This document shows, in pieces, positions 10,236-18,540 of a stretch of DNA of 64,000 nt; the stretch's first letter is position 1, and every line of letters starts with the position of its first letter. The notes beneath the pieces are model-generated. The model made no database searches, had not been told where the DNA came from, and worked only from the letters and a program-made list of their open reading frames with translations. A program made the translations under genes and the position numbers. Origin of the DNA: Pseudomonas sp. KNUC1026 (lineage in GTDB: Bacteria; Pseudomonadota; Gammaproteobacteria; Pseudomonadales; Pseudomonadaceae); NCBI RefSeq assembly GCF_021650705.1, contig NZ_CP087138.1, forward strand, positions 2,108,001-2,172,000, read 5' to 3'.

Positions 10236-11639
10236 TCAGGCGAGTTCGCGTGCCGGTTGCGGTTCGGGTGCATGGGCGAGCTGGCGGTAAGCAGCGCCCG
10301 GGTGGTTGGCAGGCAACCGGGGGCCATCGCCGAACAGTTTTTCGCGCAAGGTGCCGGGGGCGTATTCGGTCTTGAAGGCGCCGCGCTTCTGCAGCTCGGG
10401 CACCAGCAGCTCCACCACGTCGCGGAAGGTTTCATGGGCCAACGCGTAGGCCAGGTTGAAGCCGTCCACGTCGGTCTCCTCCACCCACGCCTGCAACTCA
10501 TCGGCAACCGTCTCGGCACTGCCCACAATCAACGGGCCGAAGCCACCGATGCCCACCCAGTCGGCCAGCTCCTGCACGGTCCACTGCTTGTTCGGGTCGG
10601 CGGTGGAGAAGGTTTCCACTGCCGAGCGGATTGCGTTGGTGTGCAGGTGCTCAAGCACTTGGTCGGGCTGGTACTGGCCGAAGTCGATGCCGGTCCACCC
10701 GGAGATCAGCGCCAGCGCCCCTTCATAGCTGGCGTAGCTTTTCAGCTCCTTCCACTTGGCCTGCGCCTTGGTATCGGTCTCATCGACGATCACCGTCTGC
10801 AAATTGAAGATCAGCACTTTGCGCGGGTCGCGGCCTGCCGCAGCGGCGCGTTGGCGAATGTCGGCCACGGTCTTTTTCAGCAGCACCTTCGATGGCGCCG
10901 CGACGAACACGCACTCGGCATGCCCGGCGGCAAAGTCCTTGCCGCGGCTCGAGGCGCCCGCCTGATACAGCACCGGCGTGCGCTGCGGCGACGGCTCGCA
11001 CAGGTGAATGCCCGGCACCTGGAAGTGTTTGCCCCGATGGTTGATCGGATGCACCTTGCTCGGGTCGCTGAACACACGGCGCTCGCGATCACGCAGTATC
11101 GCGCCCTCCTCCCAACTGCCTTCGAACAGCTTGTAGAGCACTTCCAGGTACTCGTCGGCGTAGTCGTAACGGGCGTCGTGCTCGCTCAACGCCTTCTGCC
11201 CCAGGTTGCGCGCGCCGCTGTCCAGGTAGGAGGTGACGATGTTCCAGCCCACCCGCCCCTTGGTCAGGTGATCGAGGGTCGAGAGCCGCCGGGCGAAAGG
11301 GTATGGGTGCTCGAAGGTGAGCGATGCGGTCAGGCCGAAACCCAGATGCTCGGTGACCAGCGCCATCGGGGTGATCAACGCCAGCGGGTCGTTCACCGGC
11401 ACCTGCGTGGCCTGGCGCAAGGCGGCGTCGCCGTTGCCGTTGAGCACGTCGTAAATGCCGATCACGTCGGCGATGGAAATGCCGTCGAACTTGCCGCGCT
11501 CAAGCAGTTTGGCGAGGTCTGTCCAGTACTCCAGGTCCTTGTATTGCCAGGAGCGATCACGCGGGTGCGCCCACAGGCCGGGGGCCTGGTGGCCGACGCA
11601 GTTCATTTCGAAGGCGTTGAGGCGGATTTCACGTGGCAC
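10236..11639 (-). CDS. NtaA/SnaA/DszA-family FMN-dependent monooxygenase
   Basis: A 467-residue LLM-class monooxygenase of the NtaA/SnaA/DszA group: NAFEMNCVGHQAPGLW, LDHLTKGRVGWNIVTSYLDS and LYQAGASSRGKDFA with the phosphate-binding serines. Such enzymes use reduced FMN to cleave C-S or C-N bonds of large substrates. The start is a GTG at 11637-11639 with a GGAG box 7 bp upstream. It heads the seven-gene operon with the ABC transporter, suggesting that the transported molecule is its substrate, plausibly an organosulfur compound. The AT-rich stretch at about 11695-11745 upstream is the likely promoter region. Confidence 0.85.
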   Translation of the reverse strand: MPREIRLNAFEMNCVGHQAPGLWAHPRDRSWQYKDLEYWTDLAKLLERGKFDGISIADVIGIYDVLNGNGDAALRQATQVPVNDPLALITPMALVTEHLGFGLTASLTFEHPYPFARRLSTLDHLTKGRVGWNIVTSYLDSGARNLGQKALSEHDARYDYADEYLEVLYKLFEGSWEEGAILRDRERRVFSDPSKVHPINHRGKHFQVPGIHLCEPSPQRTPVLYQAGASSRGKDFAAGHAECVFVAAPSKVLLKKTVADIRQRAAAAGRDPRKVLIFNLQTVIVDETDTKAQAKWKELKSYASYEGALALISGWTGIDFGQYQPDQVLEHLHTNAIRSAVETFSTADPNKQWTVQELADWVGIGGFGPLIVGSAETVADELQAWVEETDVDGFNLAYALAHETFRDVVELLVPELQKRGAFKTEYAPGTLREKLFGDGPRLPANHPGAAYRQLAHAPEPQPARELA

Positions 11640-11913
11640 GAGGGGGCTCCAGTCCGGGAAGGGGGTGGCTGGAGGTTGGGGTTACAGGAAGTGTGCCAAT
11701 TTTATTTCTATTTCTAAATCATATGGTTAGAGTATTTTGGGTGATTGGCATGCATGTGGAGGGGCATTGTGTTTGTTAAGTGTTGGTGGGAGAACAGTTG
11801 GCGAGGGCGGGCAAGTGCGATCGGGGGGTTGTTGCCGCACAATCGAAACCACCCTTGATAGCCCGGATGTGCAAGGATGCTTTCATTACGCGGATAAAAA
11901 ATAGGAAGACGCC

Positions 11914-12351
11914 ATGGATGCAGTAATCCGACTTGCCAAACTTACCGATATCGATGCGATTTTCAAGATTCGAACCAGTGTTCGGGAAAATCACTTGTCT
12001 CAAGACCAGTTGATTGAGATAGGCGTAACGCCTGAAGCGATAAGTCAGGCAATTTCAGAGGCTCCGTGCGCCTGGATCGCTGAGGTCAATGATGTCCCGG
12101 TGGGTTTTTCGATGATCGATATTGAAGAGGGTTGCGTATTCGCGGTCTTCGTCTTGCCGGAATTCGAAGGATTTGGGTTGGGGCGCAATCTGATGCTAAA
12201 AGCAGAGGCTTTCCTATTTCAGCGCCATCGGACGATATGGCTGGAAACCGCAGAAGCAAGCCGCGCGAGCGGATTCTATAAAAACCTTGGCTGGCAGCCA
12301 GTGAGGAACCTACCTGAGGGGGACATTCGTTTCGAGAAGCGACTGAATTAA
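11914..12351 (+). CDS. GNAT-family N-acetyltransferase
   Basis: A 145-residue single-domain GNAT protein. The acetyl-CoA-binding loop is seen as FEGFGLGRNLML and the fold ends with the usual ASGFYKNLGWQPV strand-helix. An AGGAAG box stands 6 bp before the ATG. GC content is visibly lower than in the flanking sulfur genes, suggesting a more recent arrival. The acceptor substrate cannot be read from the sequence. Confidence 0.8.
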   Translation: MDAVIRLAKLTDIDAIFKIRTSVRENHLSQDQLIEIGVTPEAISQAISEAPCAWIAEVNDVPVGFSMIDIEEGCVFAVFVLPEFEGFGLGRNLMLKAEAFLFQRHRTIWLETAEASRASGFYKNLGWQPVRNLPEGDIRFEKRLN

Positions 12352-12659
12352 AGCGAGAATAAATGTACCGAGACGGTTGGATGGGCGCCCCGCCAATTAA
12401 GCAACGTGTGTCTGGCGGACGCTTATAAATAGCACAAGCGTTATGGATAGCTTTTCCTTGGTCAACGGCATCTTGGATAGCCAAAGGACTGTCGGTCAGG
12501 CTCTGCGAGCCCCCTGTTTTGATGAGGTGCAAGCGCTCTCTGCAGCGAGGCTGGATTTTATGAACGCCTCAAACCAGCCCGACTCCAAACCTTGCTCCGG
12601 TGATTAAAGCAAGCGTGCCGCCAGGGACGTTGGCTTCACCCTTTAACCAAGGAACCGTC
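12352..12659. other. Intergenic region without a firm gene
   Basis: No convincing gene. An open frame of 54 codons (12443-12607) exists on the plus strand but lacks a ribosome-binding site. The last 50 bases presumably hold the promoter and the AAGGA box for the small protein at 12660. Confidence 0.4.
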
Positions 12660-12814
12660 ATGACAGACCCACGTAACGTTGCCCACGATAAAAAAGTTCA
12701 GCAAGAAAAAAGAACCATGGCGAAGAAATCGCGCCCGATGCCGAACACGCACCTCAGCCAGGTATGAAGCCAGCGCTCAAGCATGACGATGACAAGCACG
12801 ACAAGGATGCCTGA
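12660..12814 (+). CDS. Small, highly charged hypothetical protein (one frame break)
   Basis: An AAGGA box 6 bp before the ATG starts a small gene beginning MTDPRNVAHDKKVQQEK. An A run at 12706-12711 appears one base short; adding one A continues the frame as GEEIAPDAEHAPQPGMKPA and ends in an Asp/Lys/His-rich tail KHDDDKHDKDA, for 51 residues. Without the correction the peptide stops after 36 residues. The acidic, glycine/proline-containing composition suggests an unstructured cytoplasmic protein. I do not recognise a function. Confidence 0.5.
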
Positions 12815-13051
12815 CGTTTCATACTGGCCCAGGGAATGCTTGCCTTGTGGATGTTCGCCAAGCTGAATTCGAAAGCTGGCGAACGGTAACGGTCAAGGGT
12901 TCCCGGGCTTGGAGTTCGCTTTTTATCCGCACCAGCGTGCTGTCCAATCCCGATACGCTGAGGCCGCCGCCGCCAACAGTACGGCTGCTTGGGATTGCCC
13001 AGCCCAACAGCACCTCACGGCTACATGAAACCCAAGCCAAAAGCCACCCAC
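12815..13051. other. Intergenic spacer upstream of the tRNA terminator
   Basis: I see no gene here. Open frames on both strands are short and lack start signals. Confidence 0.4.
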
Positions 13052-13076
13052 AAAAAAGCCCTGACTGCGCAGGGCT
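13052..13076 (-). terminator. Rho-independent terminator of tRNA-Ser
   Basis: On the minus strand a 7-bp stem (AGCCCTG/CAGGGCT) with a 6-nt loop is followed by six T residues. It lies 15 bp beyond the 3' end of the tRNA gene. Confidence 0.8.
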
Positions 13077-13090
13077 CTGATGTTGAAATA

Positions 13091-13180
13091 TGGCGGAAGC
13101 GTAGAGATTCGAACTCTCAGGATAGTTGCCCATCGGCGGTTTTCAAGACCGCTGCCTTAAACCCACTCGGCCACGCTTCC
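13091..13180 (-). tRNA. serT: tRNA-Ser (anticodon UGA)
   Basis: A 90-nt class II tRNA on the minus strand starting GGAAGCGTGGCCGAG and ending with an encoded CCA. The acceptor stem pairs GGAAGCG with CGCTTCC, the anticodon loop is CTTGAAA giving UGA, and a long variable arm with paired CGATG/CTATC-like strands follows, as expected for serine. The T arm reads GAGTTCGAATCTC. It decodes UCA/UCG. Confidence 0.97.
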
Positions 13181-13357
13181 TCGTTTTGCGGGCGACATCT
13201 TACTGCAATCTGCGCCCCTGTCAATCACCGATCTCCACTCCACGCGCCCGCTCTGGTATGCTCGTTTTGCAACGAGGTGTTTCTATAACCCCTTTGTCAC
13301 TTGCCGACGGCAGGAAGCCTTGATTCAATCGCAGCATCACTCAAGAGGAGTCTCGCC

Positions 13358-14029
13358 ATGCGCGAACAGGACTACATCATCAACCAGCGATCGGAGGCCG
13401 CGCAAGGCGAGGTCAGCCGTGTGCTGCGCAACACCTATGGCCTGCTGGCGCTGACCCTGGCGTTCAGTGGCGTCATGGCTTTCATCTCCCAGCAGATGAA
13501 CGTGCGTTATCCCAACGTTTTCATCGTGCTCATCGGTTTCTACGGCCTGTTCTTCCTGACCAACAAGCTGCGTGACTCGGCCTGGGGCATCGTCTCCACC
13601 TTTGCCCTCACCGGCTTCATGGGTTACATCCTGGGCCCGATACTCAACCGCTACCTGGGCATGCAAGGCGGCGCCGAGGTCGTAGGTTCGGCATTCGCCA
13701 TGACGGCGCTGGTGTTCTGCGGTCTGTCGGCCTATGTGCTGATTACCCGCCGCGACATGAGCTTCCTGTCGGGCTTCATCACCGCAGGCTTCTTCGTGTT
13801 GCTGGGTGCTACCCTGGCCGGCCTGTTTTTCCAGATCAGCGGGCTGCAACTGGCGATCAGCGCAGGTTTCGTGCTGTTTTCCTCGGTCTGCATCCTGTTC
13901 CAGACCAGCGCCATCATTCATGGTGGTGAGCGGAACTACATCATGGCAACCGTCAGCCTGTATGTATCGATCTACAACCTGTTCGTGAGCCTGCTGCAAA
14001 TCTTCGGCATCATGAGCAGCGACGACTGA
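13358..14029 (+). CDS. BI-1/YccA-family integral membrane protein
   Basis: A 223-residue Bax-inhibitor-1-family protein with seven predicted membrane helices and a short acidic C-terminus (MSSDD). The N-terminal cytoplasmic stretch contains INQRSEAAQGEVSRVLRNTY and the sixth helix region FQTSAIIHGGERNYI typical of YccA homologues, which modulate FtsH proteolysis in E. coli. An AAGAGGAG box is 7 bp before the ATG. It stands alone between tRNA-Ser and the tus operon and ends in a strong terminator. Confidence 0.88.
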   Translation: MREQDYIINQRSEAAQGEVSRVLRNTYGLLALTLAFSGVMAFISQQMNVRYPNVFIVLIGFYGLFFLTNKLRDSAWGIVSTFALTGFMGYILGPILNRYLGMQGGAEVVGSAFAMTALVFCGLSAYVLITRRDMSFLSGFITAGFFVLLGATLAGLFFQISGLQLAISAGFVLFSSVCILFQTSAIIHGGERNYIMATVSLYVSIYNLFVSLLQIFGIMSSDD

Positions 14030-14046
14030 TCGAAACTGCACTAGCG

Positions 14047-14071
14047 AAAAGCCCGCCTCGGCGGGCTTTTT
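14047..14071 (+). terminator. Rho-independent terminator after the BI-1 gene
   Basis: A 7-bp GC stem GCCCGCC/GGCGGGC with a 2-nt core flanked by AAAA and TTTTT, so it can work on both strands. Confidence 0.85.
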
Positions 14072-14118
14072 CGTGCCTGAAGGTTTAGAATCGCGGCATC
14101 TGCCACACCAGGTTCGCC

Positions 14119-14511
14119 ATGAAATTCGCCATAGCCGTGTTCTCCCCTGCCCACTCGCCAGCGTCACGGCGCGCGTTGCGCTTCGCTCAGGCGGTGCTCG
14201 CCAAAGGGCACGGTGTCGAGCGGCTGTTCTTCTACCAGGATGGCGTGCACAGCGCCTCGGCGAATGTGGTCTTCCCGCAGGATGAAGCCGACATTGCGGC
14301 GCAGTGGCGGGCCTTCATCGCTGAGCATTCGCTTGATGCGGTGGTGTGCATCGCTGCAGCGTTGCGCCGGGGCGTGCTCGATGAACAGGAGGCCGCCCGC
14401 TATCAACGGCCCGCGGCCAACCTCCCAACGCCGTGGGTGCTGTCCGGGCTGGGGCAATTGCATGAAGCCGCGCAAACGGCTGATCGCTTCGTCAGCTTCG
14501 GGGGTGTTTGA
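14119..14511 (+). CDS. tusD: Sulfur relay protein TusD
   Basis: A 130-residue DsrE-fold protein, TusD of the TusBCD complex that relays persulfide from TusA to TusE for 2-thiouridine formation in tRNA wobble position. The active cysteine is in VVCIAAALRRGV, the position equivalent to E. coli Cys78. It opens a five-gene unit with minimal spacing (the stop directly abuts the tusC ATG). Confidence 0.92.
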   Translation: MKFAIAVFSPAHSPASRRALRFAQAVLAKGHGVERLFFYQDGVHSASANVVFPQDEADIAAQWRAFIAEHSLDAVVCIAAALRRGVLDEQEAARYQRPAANLPTPWVLSGLGQLHEAAQTADRFVSFGGV

Positions 14512-14871
14512 ATGGCCAGGTCTGTATTGATCGTGACCCGCCAGGCCCCTTGGGCAGGCCCCGCCGCGCGGGAGGCACTGGATATCGCATTGGCCGGCGG
14601 CGCCTTCGACCTGCCGCTGGGCATGCTCTTTCTCGACGATGGCGTGTTCCAGCTGCAACCCGGCCAGGCGCCCCAGGCGCTCGAGCAAAAAAACCTCGCC
14701 GCGAACCTGCAAGCGCTGCCGATGTTCGGCGTGGAGGAGCTCTACGCCTGCGCCCACAGCCTGGCGGTGCGAGGTTTGCCAGCCGGCTCGCTGAGCTTGC
14801 CCGTGCAGATACTGGACAGCGACGCGCTGAAAGCCCTGCTCGGGCGCTTCGATGAAGTGATCACCCTTTGA
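14512..14871 (+). CDS. tusC: Sulfur relay protein TusC
   Basis: A 119-residue DsrE/DsrF-like subunit of TusBCD, recognised by position and by the FDLPLGMLFLDDGVFQL segment. It starts immediately after tusD and overlaps tusB by one base (TGATG). TusC lacks the catalytic cysteine, as usual, and is structural. Confidence 0.9.
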   Translation: MARSVLIVTRQAPWAGPAAREALDIALAGGAFDLPLGMLFLDDGVFQLQPGQAPQALEQKNLAANLQALPMFGVEELYACAHSLAVRGLPAGSLSLPVQILDSDALKALLGRFDEVITL

Positions 14872-15146
14872 TGACGACTTTGCACGTGCTCTCCCATTCA
14901 CCTTTCACAGACAACCGCCTCGACAGCTGCCTGCGCCTGCTGGGCCTTGAGGACGGTGTGCTGCTGTGTGGCGATGCCACTTACGCGCTACGCACCCCGG
15001 ATGCCTTGAAGGGCGCGCGGCTCTTCGTGCTGGCCGAAGATGCCGAGGCGCGTGGCCTGGAAGTGCCACCGCCAGCCCAGGCGATCGACTACTCGGGGTT
15101 CGTTGAGCTCGCATTGGCCTACGATAAAGTGAACACCTGGCTATGA
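14871..15146 (+). CDS. tusB: Sulfur relay protein TusB
   Basis: A 91-residue DsrH-like subunit beginning MTTLHVLSHSPFTDNRL, with DGVLLCGDATYAL typical of TusB. I choose the ATG at 14871 overlapping the tusC stop, rather than the TTG one codon earlier. Its stop overlaps the tusE start in ATGA. Confidence 0.9.
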   Translation: MTTLHVLSHSPFTDNRLDSCLRLLGLEDGVLLCGDATYALRTPDALKGARLFVLAEDAEARGLEVPPPAQAIDYSGFVELALAYDKVNTWL

Positions 15147-15481
15147 GCCCGTCGATGACCGTGAAAGCCGAGGAAGTTGCGCTCGACAAGGACGGCTTTC
15201 TGCTGGACCTGTCACAGTGGTCGCCGGCGGTGGCACAGGCCCTGGCCGCCAACGCCGCAATCGAGTTGACTGACGCTCACTGGGAGGTGCTGCATCTGTT
15301 GCGCCGCTTCCACAGCGAATATCAGCTCTCACCCGCCACTCGCCCGCTGATCAAGTATTGCGCACTGCACCTTGGCCCGGAAAAGGGCAACAGCGCACAC
15401 CTCAACCGCCTGTTCAACGGCACCCCTGCCGAGCTTGCAGCCAAGCTCGCCGGGCTGCCCAAGCCGACCAATTGCATATGA
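15143..15481 (+). CDS. tusE: Sulfurtransferase TusE
   Basis: A 112-residue DsrC-family protein that takes the persulfide from TusD and hands it to MnmA. The family core is DKDGFLLDLSQWSPAVA and ends in the mobile arm with the conserved penultimate cysteine, PKPTNCI. It overlaps both neighbours by ATGA, so tusDCBE and ybiB are translated as a coupled unit. Confidence 0.92.
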   Translation: MSPSMTVKAEEVALDKDGFLLDLSQWSPAVAQALAANAAIELTDAHWEVLHLLRRFHSEYQLSPATRPLIKYCALHLGPEKGNSAHLNRLFNGTPAELAAKLAGLPKPTNCI

Positions 15482-16472
15482 ATACGCCATCTGATCTGCA
15501 GCTCACCACGCCCGAGGAACACCCCTTCGCGGTGTTCGTGCGCATCCTCGGAAAAGGCAAACGGGGCGCCCGCAGCCTTACCCGCGATGAAGCGCGCCAA
15601 GCCATGGGCATGCTGCTCGATGGTGAGGCCGAGGCCACACAACTGGGTGCCTTCCTGATGCTGCTGCGGCACAAGGAAGAAAGCCCCGAAGAGCTGGCCG
15701 GCTTCACTGAGGCTGTGCGTGCGCGGCTGCCGAATCTGGCGTTCAGTGCCGATATCGACTGGCCCAGCTATGCCGGCAAGAAGCGCCACCTGCCCTGGTA
15801 CCTGCTCGCAGCCAAGTGCCTGGCCGGCAGTGGTTTACGCATCTTCATGCATGGCGGCGGTGCGCACACCGCAGGCCGCCTTTACACGGAGCAACTGCTC
15901 GGGCCGCTGGGCATCCCGGTATGCCGCAGCTGGGCCGGCGTAGGCCAGGCCCTGGACAGCGAGCACCTGGCCTTCATGCCCTTGGTTGACTGGGCGCCGG
16001 CGCTTCAGCACATGATCGACCTGCGTAACACCCTGGGCCTGCGCTCGCCCATTCACTCACTGGCGCGCGTGCTGAACCCCCTTGGCGCTCGCCTGGGCCT
16101 GCAAAGCATCTTCCACCCCGGCTATCAGGCAGTGCACCGCGAAGCCAGCCAGTTGCTCGGCGACACCTCGATCGTGGTCAAGGGCGATGGCGGCGAGATC
16201 GAAGTGAACCCCGACAGCCCCTGCCACCTCTACGGCACCACTGGCGGGCAGAACTGGGATGAAGAGTGGCCGGCCATGGCTGCCCAGCGCCATGTGAAAC
16301 CGGCCAGCCTTGAGGTGGAACAACTGCTGGCCGTCTGGGAAGGCCATGAAGAAGACAGCTACGGCGAAAAGGCGGTGCTGGCGACCATGGCGCTTGCCTT
16401 ACGAGGCCTGGGGAGCCCGCCGAGCAGGCCTTCAGCCACGCCCAGGCGTTGTGGGCACAACGCGCGCGCTGA
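15478..16472 (+). CDS. ybiB: YbiB/TrpD2-like nucleic-acid-binding protein (one frame break)
   Basis: Homologue of the anthranilate phosphoribosyltransferase-like protein YbiB (TrpD2), which in E. coli binds nucleic acid and is SOS-induced. The glycosyltransferase-3 fold shows RSLTRDEARQAMGMLLDGEA, LRHKEESPEELAGFTEAVR and VVKGDGGEIEVNPD. A G is missing in the run at 16410-16413; restoring it ends the protein as EPAEQAFSHAQALWAQRAR, 331 residues. Its 3' end overlaps the convergent gene at 16432 by 41 bp. It is fused by overlap to tusE. Confidence 0.8.
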
Positions 16473-17259
16473 GAATCGCCTTGCCCTTGCGCGCGGCAAC
16501 ACCCTCGGCCTGGCCATCGCGCTGTTTGCCCAGCCGGGCCTGGCTCATCAGCTGAGGTATCAGCGGCCCTTCGGGCAGGTGTTGCCAGAACCGCTCGGGC
16601 ATGTGGCCCTGCATCGCCTTGGGGTTCAAGCGCGCAGGGTTGAAGATGTGCTGGTAATACGCCAACCACAATGCCTGCCCGGCATCTGCCTCGCCATGCG
16701 CGAGCGCTCGCCACTCCGGGGGACATTCGCGGCGATAGTCCAGCGACTGCCCATCGAACGCCAAGCCGTCAGTGGGCGTTGCGATCAACCAGCGTTGCTG
16801 GCCCATGCGCCCGATAAAATGCTCGCCTACCTCAGCCAGCACATCGTGAGCCGGCACGTGCCAGGCGGTGAACAGCTCGCCGCGCTGGGTAAAGCGCAAG
16901 AATGCATGCACGTGGTGAATTTCCCGCCGTACCTGTTTGATCCGCCTGTGCAATTCGCTGCCCAGGCTATCGCCGGCGAGCATTGCGGTGCGATCTCCAT
17001 GGGCGACGCGCCATAGCACTTCATAGAGCAGGCTCCAGCGCTGCGGGCCGATGAAGCAGGCGGCCTGCTTCAGCAAGTCGAGCAAGGAGCGTGGCACCCG
17101 CAGCAGGAAAGGCCCAGCACCTTCGGGCAGCCCCTCACCGCCGAAGAACAGATCATCGGCGCCCTCCCAGCTCACATCGGCAGGGTCGATGCCGTGAGCG
17201 AGCAGTTGCCGCGCTTGTTGCCGCCAGGTGGCAAAGCCATCGCAATCGAGGCAGATCAT
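16432..17259 (-). CDS. TIGR03915/DUF4130 protein, partner of the radical-SAM gene
   Basis: A 275-residue DUF4130-family protein, the usual companion (TIGR03915, a likely uracil-DNA-glycosylase-type fold) of the radical-SAM protein encoded directly upstream. Conserved stretches are MICLDCDGFATWRQQARQLL, HHVHAFLRFTQRGELFTAWH and GLAFDGQSLDYRRECPPEW. Its ATG overlaps the radical-SAM stop by ATGA, so the two are stoichiometrically coupled. Together they are annotated as a putative DNA modification or repair pair; no reaction has been shown to my knowledge. Confidence 0.85.
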   Translation of the reverse strand: MICLDCDGFATWRQQARQLLAHGIDPADVSWEGADDLFFGGEGLPEGAGPFLLRVPRSLLDLLKQAACFIGPQRWSLLYEVLWRVAHGDRTAMLAGDSLGSELHRRIKQVRREIHHVHAFLRFTQRGELFTAWHVPAHDVLAEVGEHFIGRMGQQRWLIATPTDGLAFDGQSLDYRRECPPEWRALAHGEADAGQALWLAYYQHIFNPARLNPKAMQGHMPERFWQHLPEGPLIPQLMSQARLGKQRDGQAEGVAARKGKAILSARVVPTTPGRG

Positions 17260-18476
17260 CCGAACAGCCCCATTTGCTGGGGTGGCGGCGTGTCGCGCAG
17301 TTGTTGGCGCAAGATCGCACTCGGCACTTCGGACTGGCGCGGGTGGTAATCACTGGTGACGATAAAAGGCTTGGCCTTGGCCAGCACGCGACGCAGGCGG
17401 GTCAGGTCGTCATAACGGATCCGCCGCTCACGCCGCAGCGCGACCAGGCGCTCGGTGGTGCGCAGGCCGATGCCGGGCACGCGGGCGATCAGCGAAGCGT
17501 CGGCCTGGTTCAAATCCAGCGGGAAGTGCTCACGGTGCGCCAGCGCCCACGCCAGTTCGGGGTCGATGTCCAAGGCCAGGTCGCCTGGTCCGGATAGGAG
17601 TTCGGCAGCTTCGTAGCCATAGCCCCGCAACAGAAAGTCGGCCTGGTACAGGCGGTGCTCCCGCAGCAAGGGCGCGGCCGCGTGCGGCACGCTGGAGGGG
17701 CTTTGCGGGATGGGGCTGAAGGCCGAGTAGTACACCCGGCGTAGCCGGTAGCCTTGATACAGCGCCTCGGCGCTGCGCAGGATCACGCTGTCATCGCTGC
17801 TGTCAGCGCCGATGATCATCTGCGTGCTTTGCCCCGCCGGGGCGAAGGCAGGTGCGCGAGCATGGCCCGCAACGGCTTGCTGCCCTCGGTCGATAGTGCC
17901 CATGGCCGCACGAATGGTTGCGCCCTGTTTCTCTGGCGCCAGCCTGCGCAGGCCGCTTTCACTGGGCAATTCGATGTTGACGCTCAAGCGGTCGGCGTAG
18001 CGGCCGGCGGCTTCGATCAACATCGGGTCCGCTTCAGGAATGGTCTTGAGGTGGATGTAACCCCGGAACCCATGCTCCTCGCGCAGCAACCGCGCCACCT
18101 CCACCAACTGCTCCATGGTGTAATCCGGCGAGCGGATGATGCCTGAACTCAGGAACAACCCACTGACGCAATTACGCCGGTAGAAGTCCAGCGTCAACCG
18201 CACCACTTCCTCAGGCGTGAAGCGCGCTCGCGGCACATCGCTGCTACGGCGGTTCACGCAGTATTGGCAGTCGTACAGGCAGAAGTTGGTGAGCAGCACT
18301 TTGAGCAATGACACACAGCGACCGTCAGGCGTGTAGCTGTGGCAGATGCCCATGCCCGTGGTAGCACCGAGCCCGGCCTTGCCGGCGGAGCTGCGCTTGG
18401 GCGCACCGCTGCTGGCGCAGGAGGCGTCATATTTGGCGGCGTCGGCGAGGATGCTGAGTTTATCGATCAGTTCCAT
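17256..18476 (-). CDS. Putative DNA modification/repair radical-SAM protein (TIGR03916)
   Basis: A 406-residue radical-SAM protein with the cluster-binding CxxxCxxC in TNFCLYDCQYC, a TIM-barrel (ELPSESGLRRLAPEK) and a C-terminal helix-hairpin-helix DNA-binding segment (SLIARVPGIGLRTTERLVAL). This is the TIGR03916 family linked to a UDG-like partner. The HhH domain implies DNA as substrate. The upstream region has two direct copies of ATACAGT, half of an SOS-type box, which hints at damage regulation. The gene ends overlapping its partner. Confidence 0.87.
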   Translation of the reverse strand: MELIDKLSILADAAKYDASCASSGAPKRSSAGKAGLGATTGMGICHSYTPDGRCVSLLKVLLTNFCLYDCQYCVNRRSSDVPRARFTPEEVVRLTLDFYRRNCVSGLFLSSGIIRSPDYTMEQLVEVARLLREEHGFRGYIHLKTIPEADPMLIEAAGRYADRLSVNIELPSESGLRRLAPEKQGATIRAAMGTIDRGQQAVAGHARAPAFAPAGQSTQMIIGADSSDDSVILRSAEALYQGYRLRRVYYSAFSPIPQSPSSVPHAAAPLLREHRLYQADFLLRGYGYEAAELLSGPGDLALDIDPELAWALAHREHFPLDLNQADASLIARVPGIGLRTTERLVALRRERRIRYDDLTRLRRVLAKAKPFIVTSDYHPRQSEVPSAILRQQLRDTPPPQQMGLFG

Positions 18477-18484
18477 GGCTACAT

Positions 18485-18506
18485 ATACAGTGGTTTTTCA
18501 TACAGT
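18485..18506 (-). promoter_or_regulatory. Direct repeat of ATACAGT, SOS-box-like half-sites
   Basis: Plus-strand ATACAGT occurs at 18485-18491 and 18500-18506, centres 15 bp apart, 9-30 bp upstream of the radical-SAM ATG. On the coding strand each reads ACTGTAT, half of the LexA palindrome. A full CTG-N10-CAG dyad is not present. Binding by LexA or another repressor is inference. Confidence 0.35.
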
Positions 18507-18540
18507 ATATTGCAGCCAGGCCTGGATCAAGCGCCGCTAG

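Noticed and set aside
11685..11705. A -24/-12-like element (TTGGCACACTTCCTGTA) upstream of the LLM monooxygenase on the minus strand.
   Set aside because: The -12 position has GT instead of the near-invariant GC, so I do not call a sigma-54 promoter.
12443..12607. 54-codon plus-strand open frame between the GNAT gene and the small charged protein.
   Set aside because: No ribosome-binding site or recognisable motif; composition is compatible with chance.
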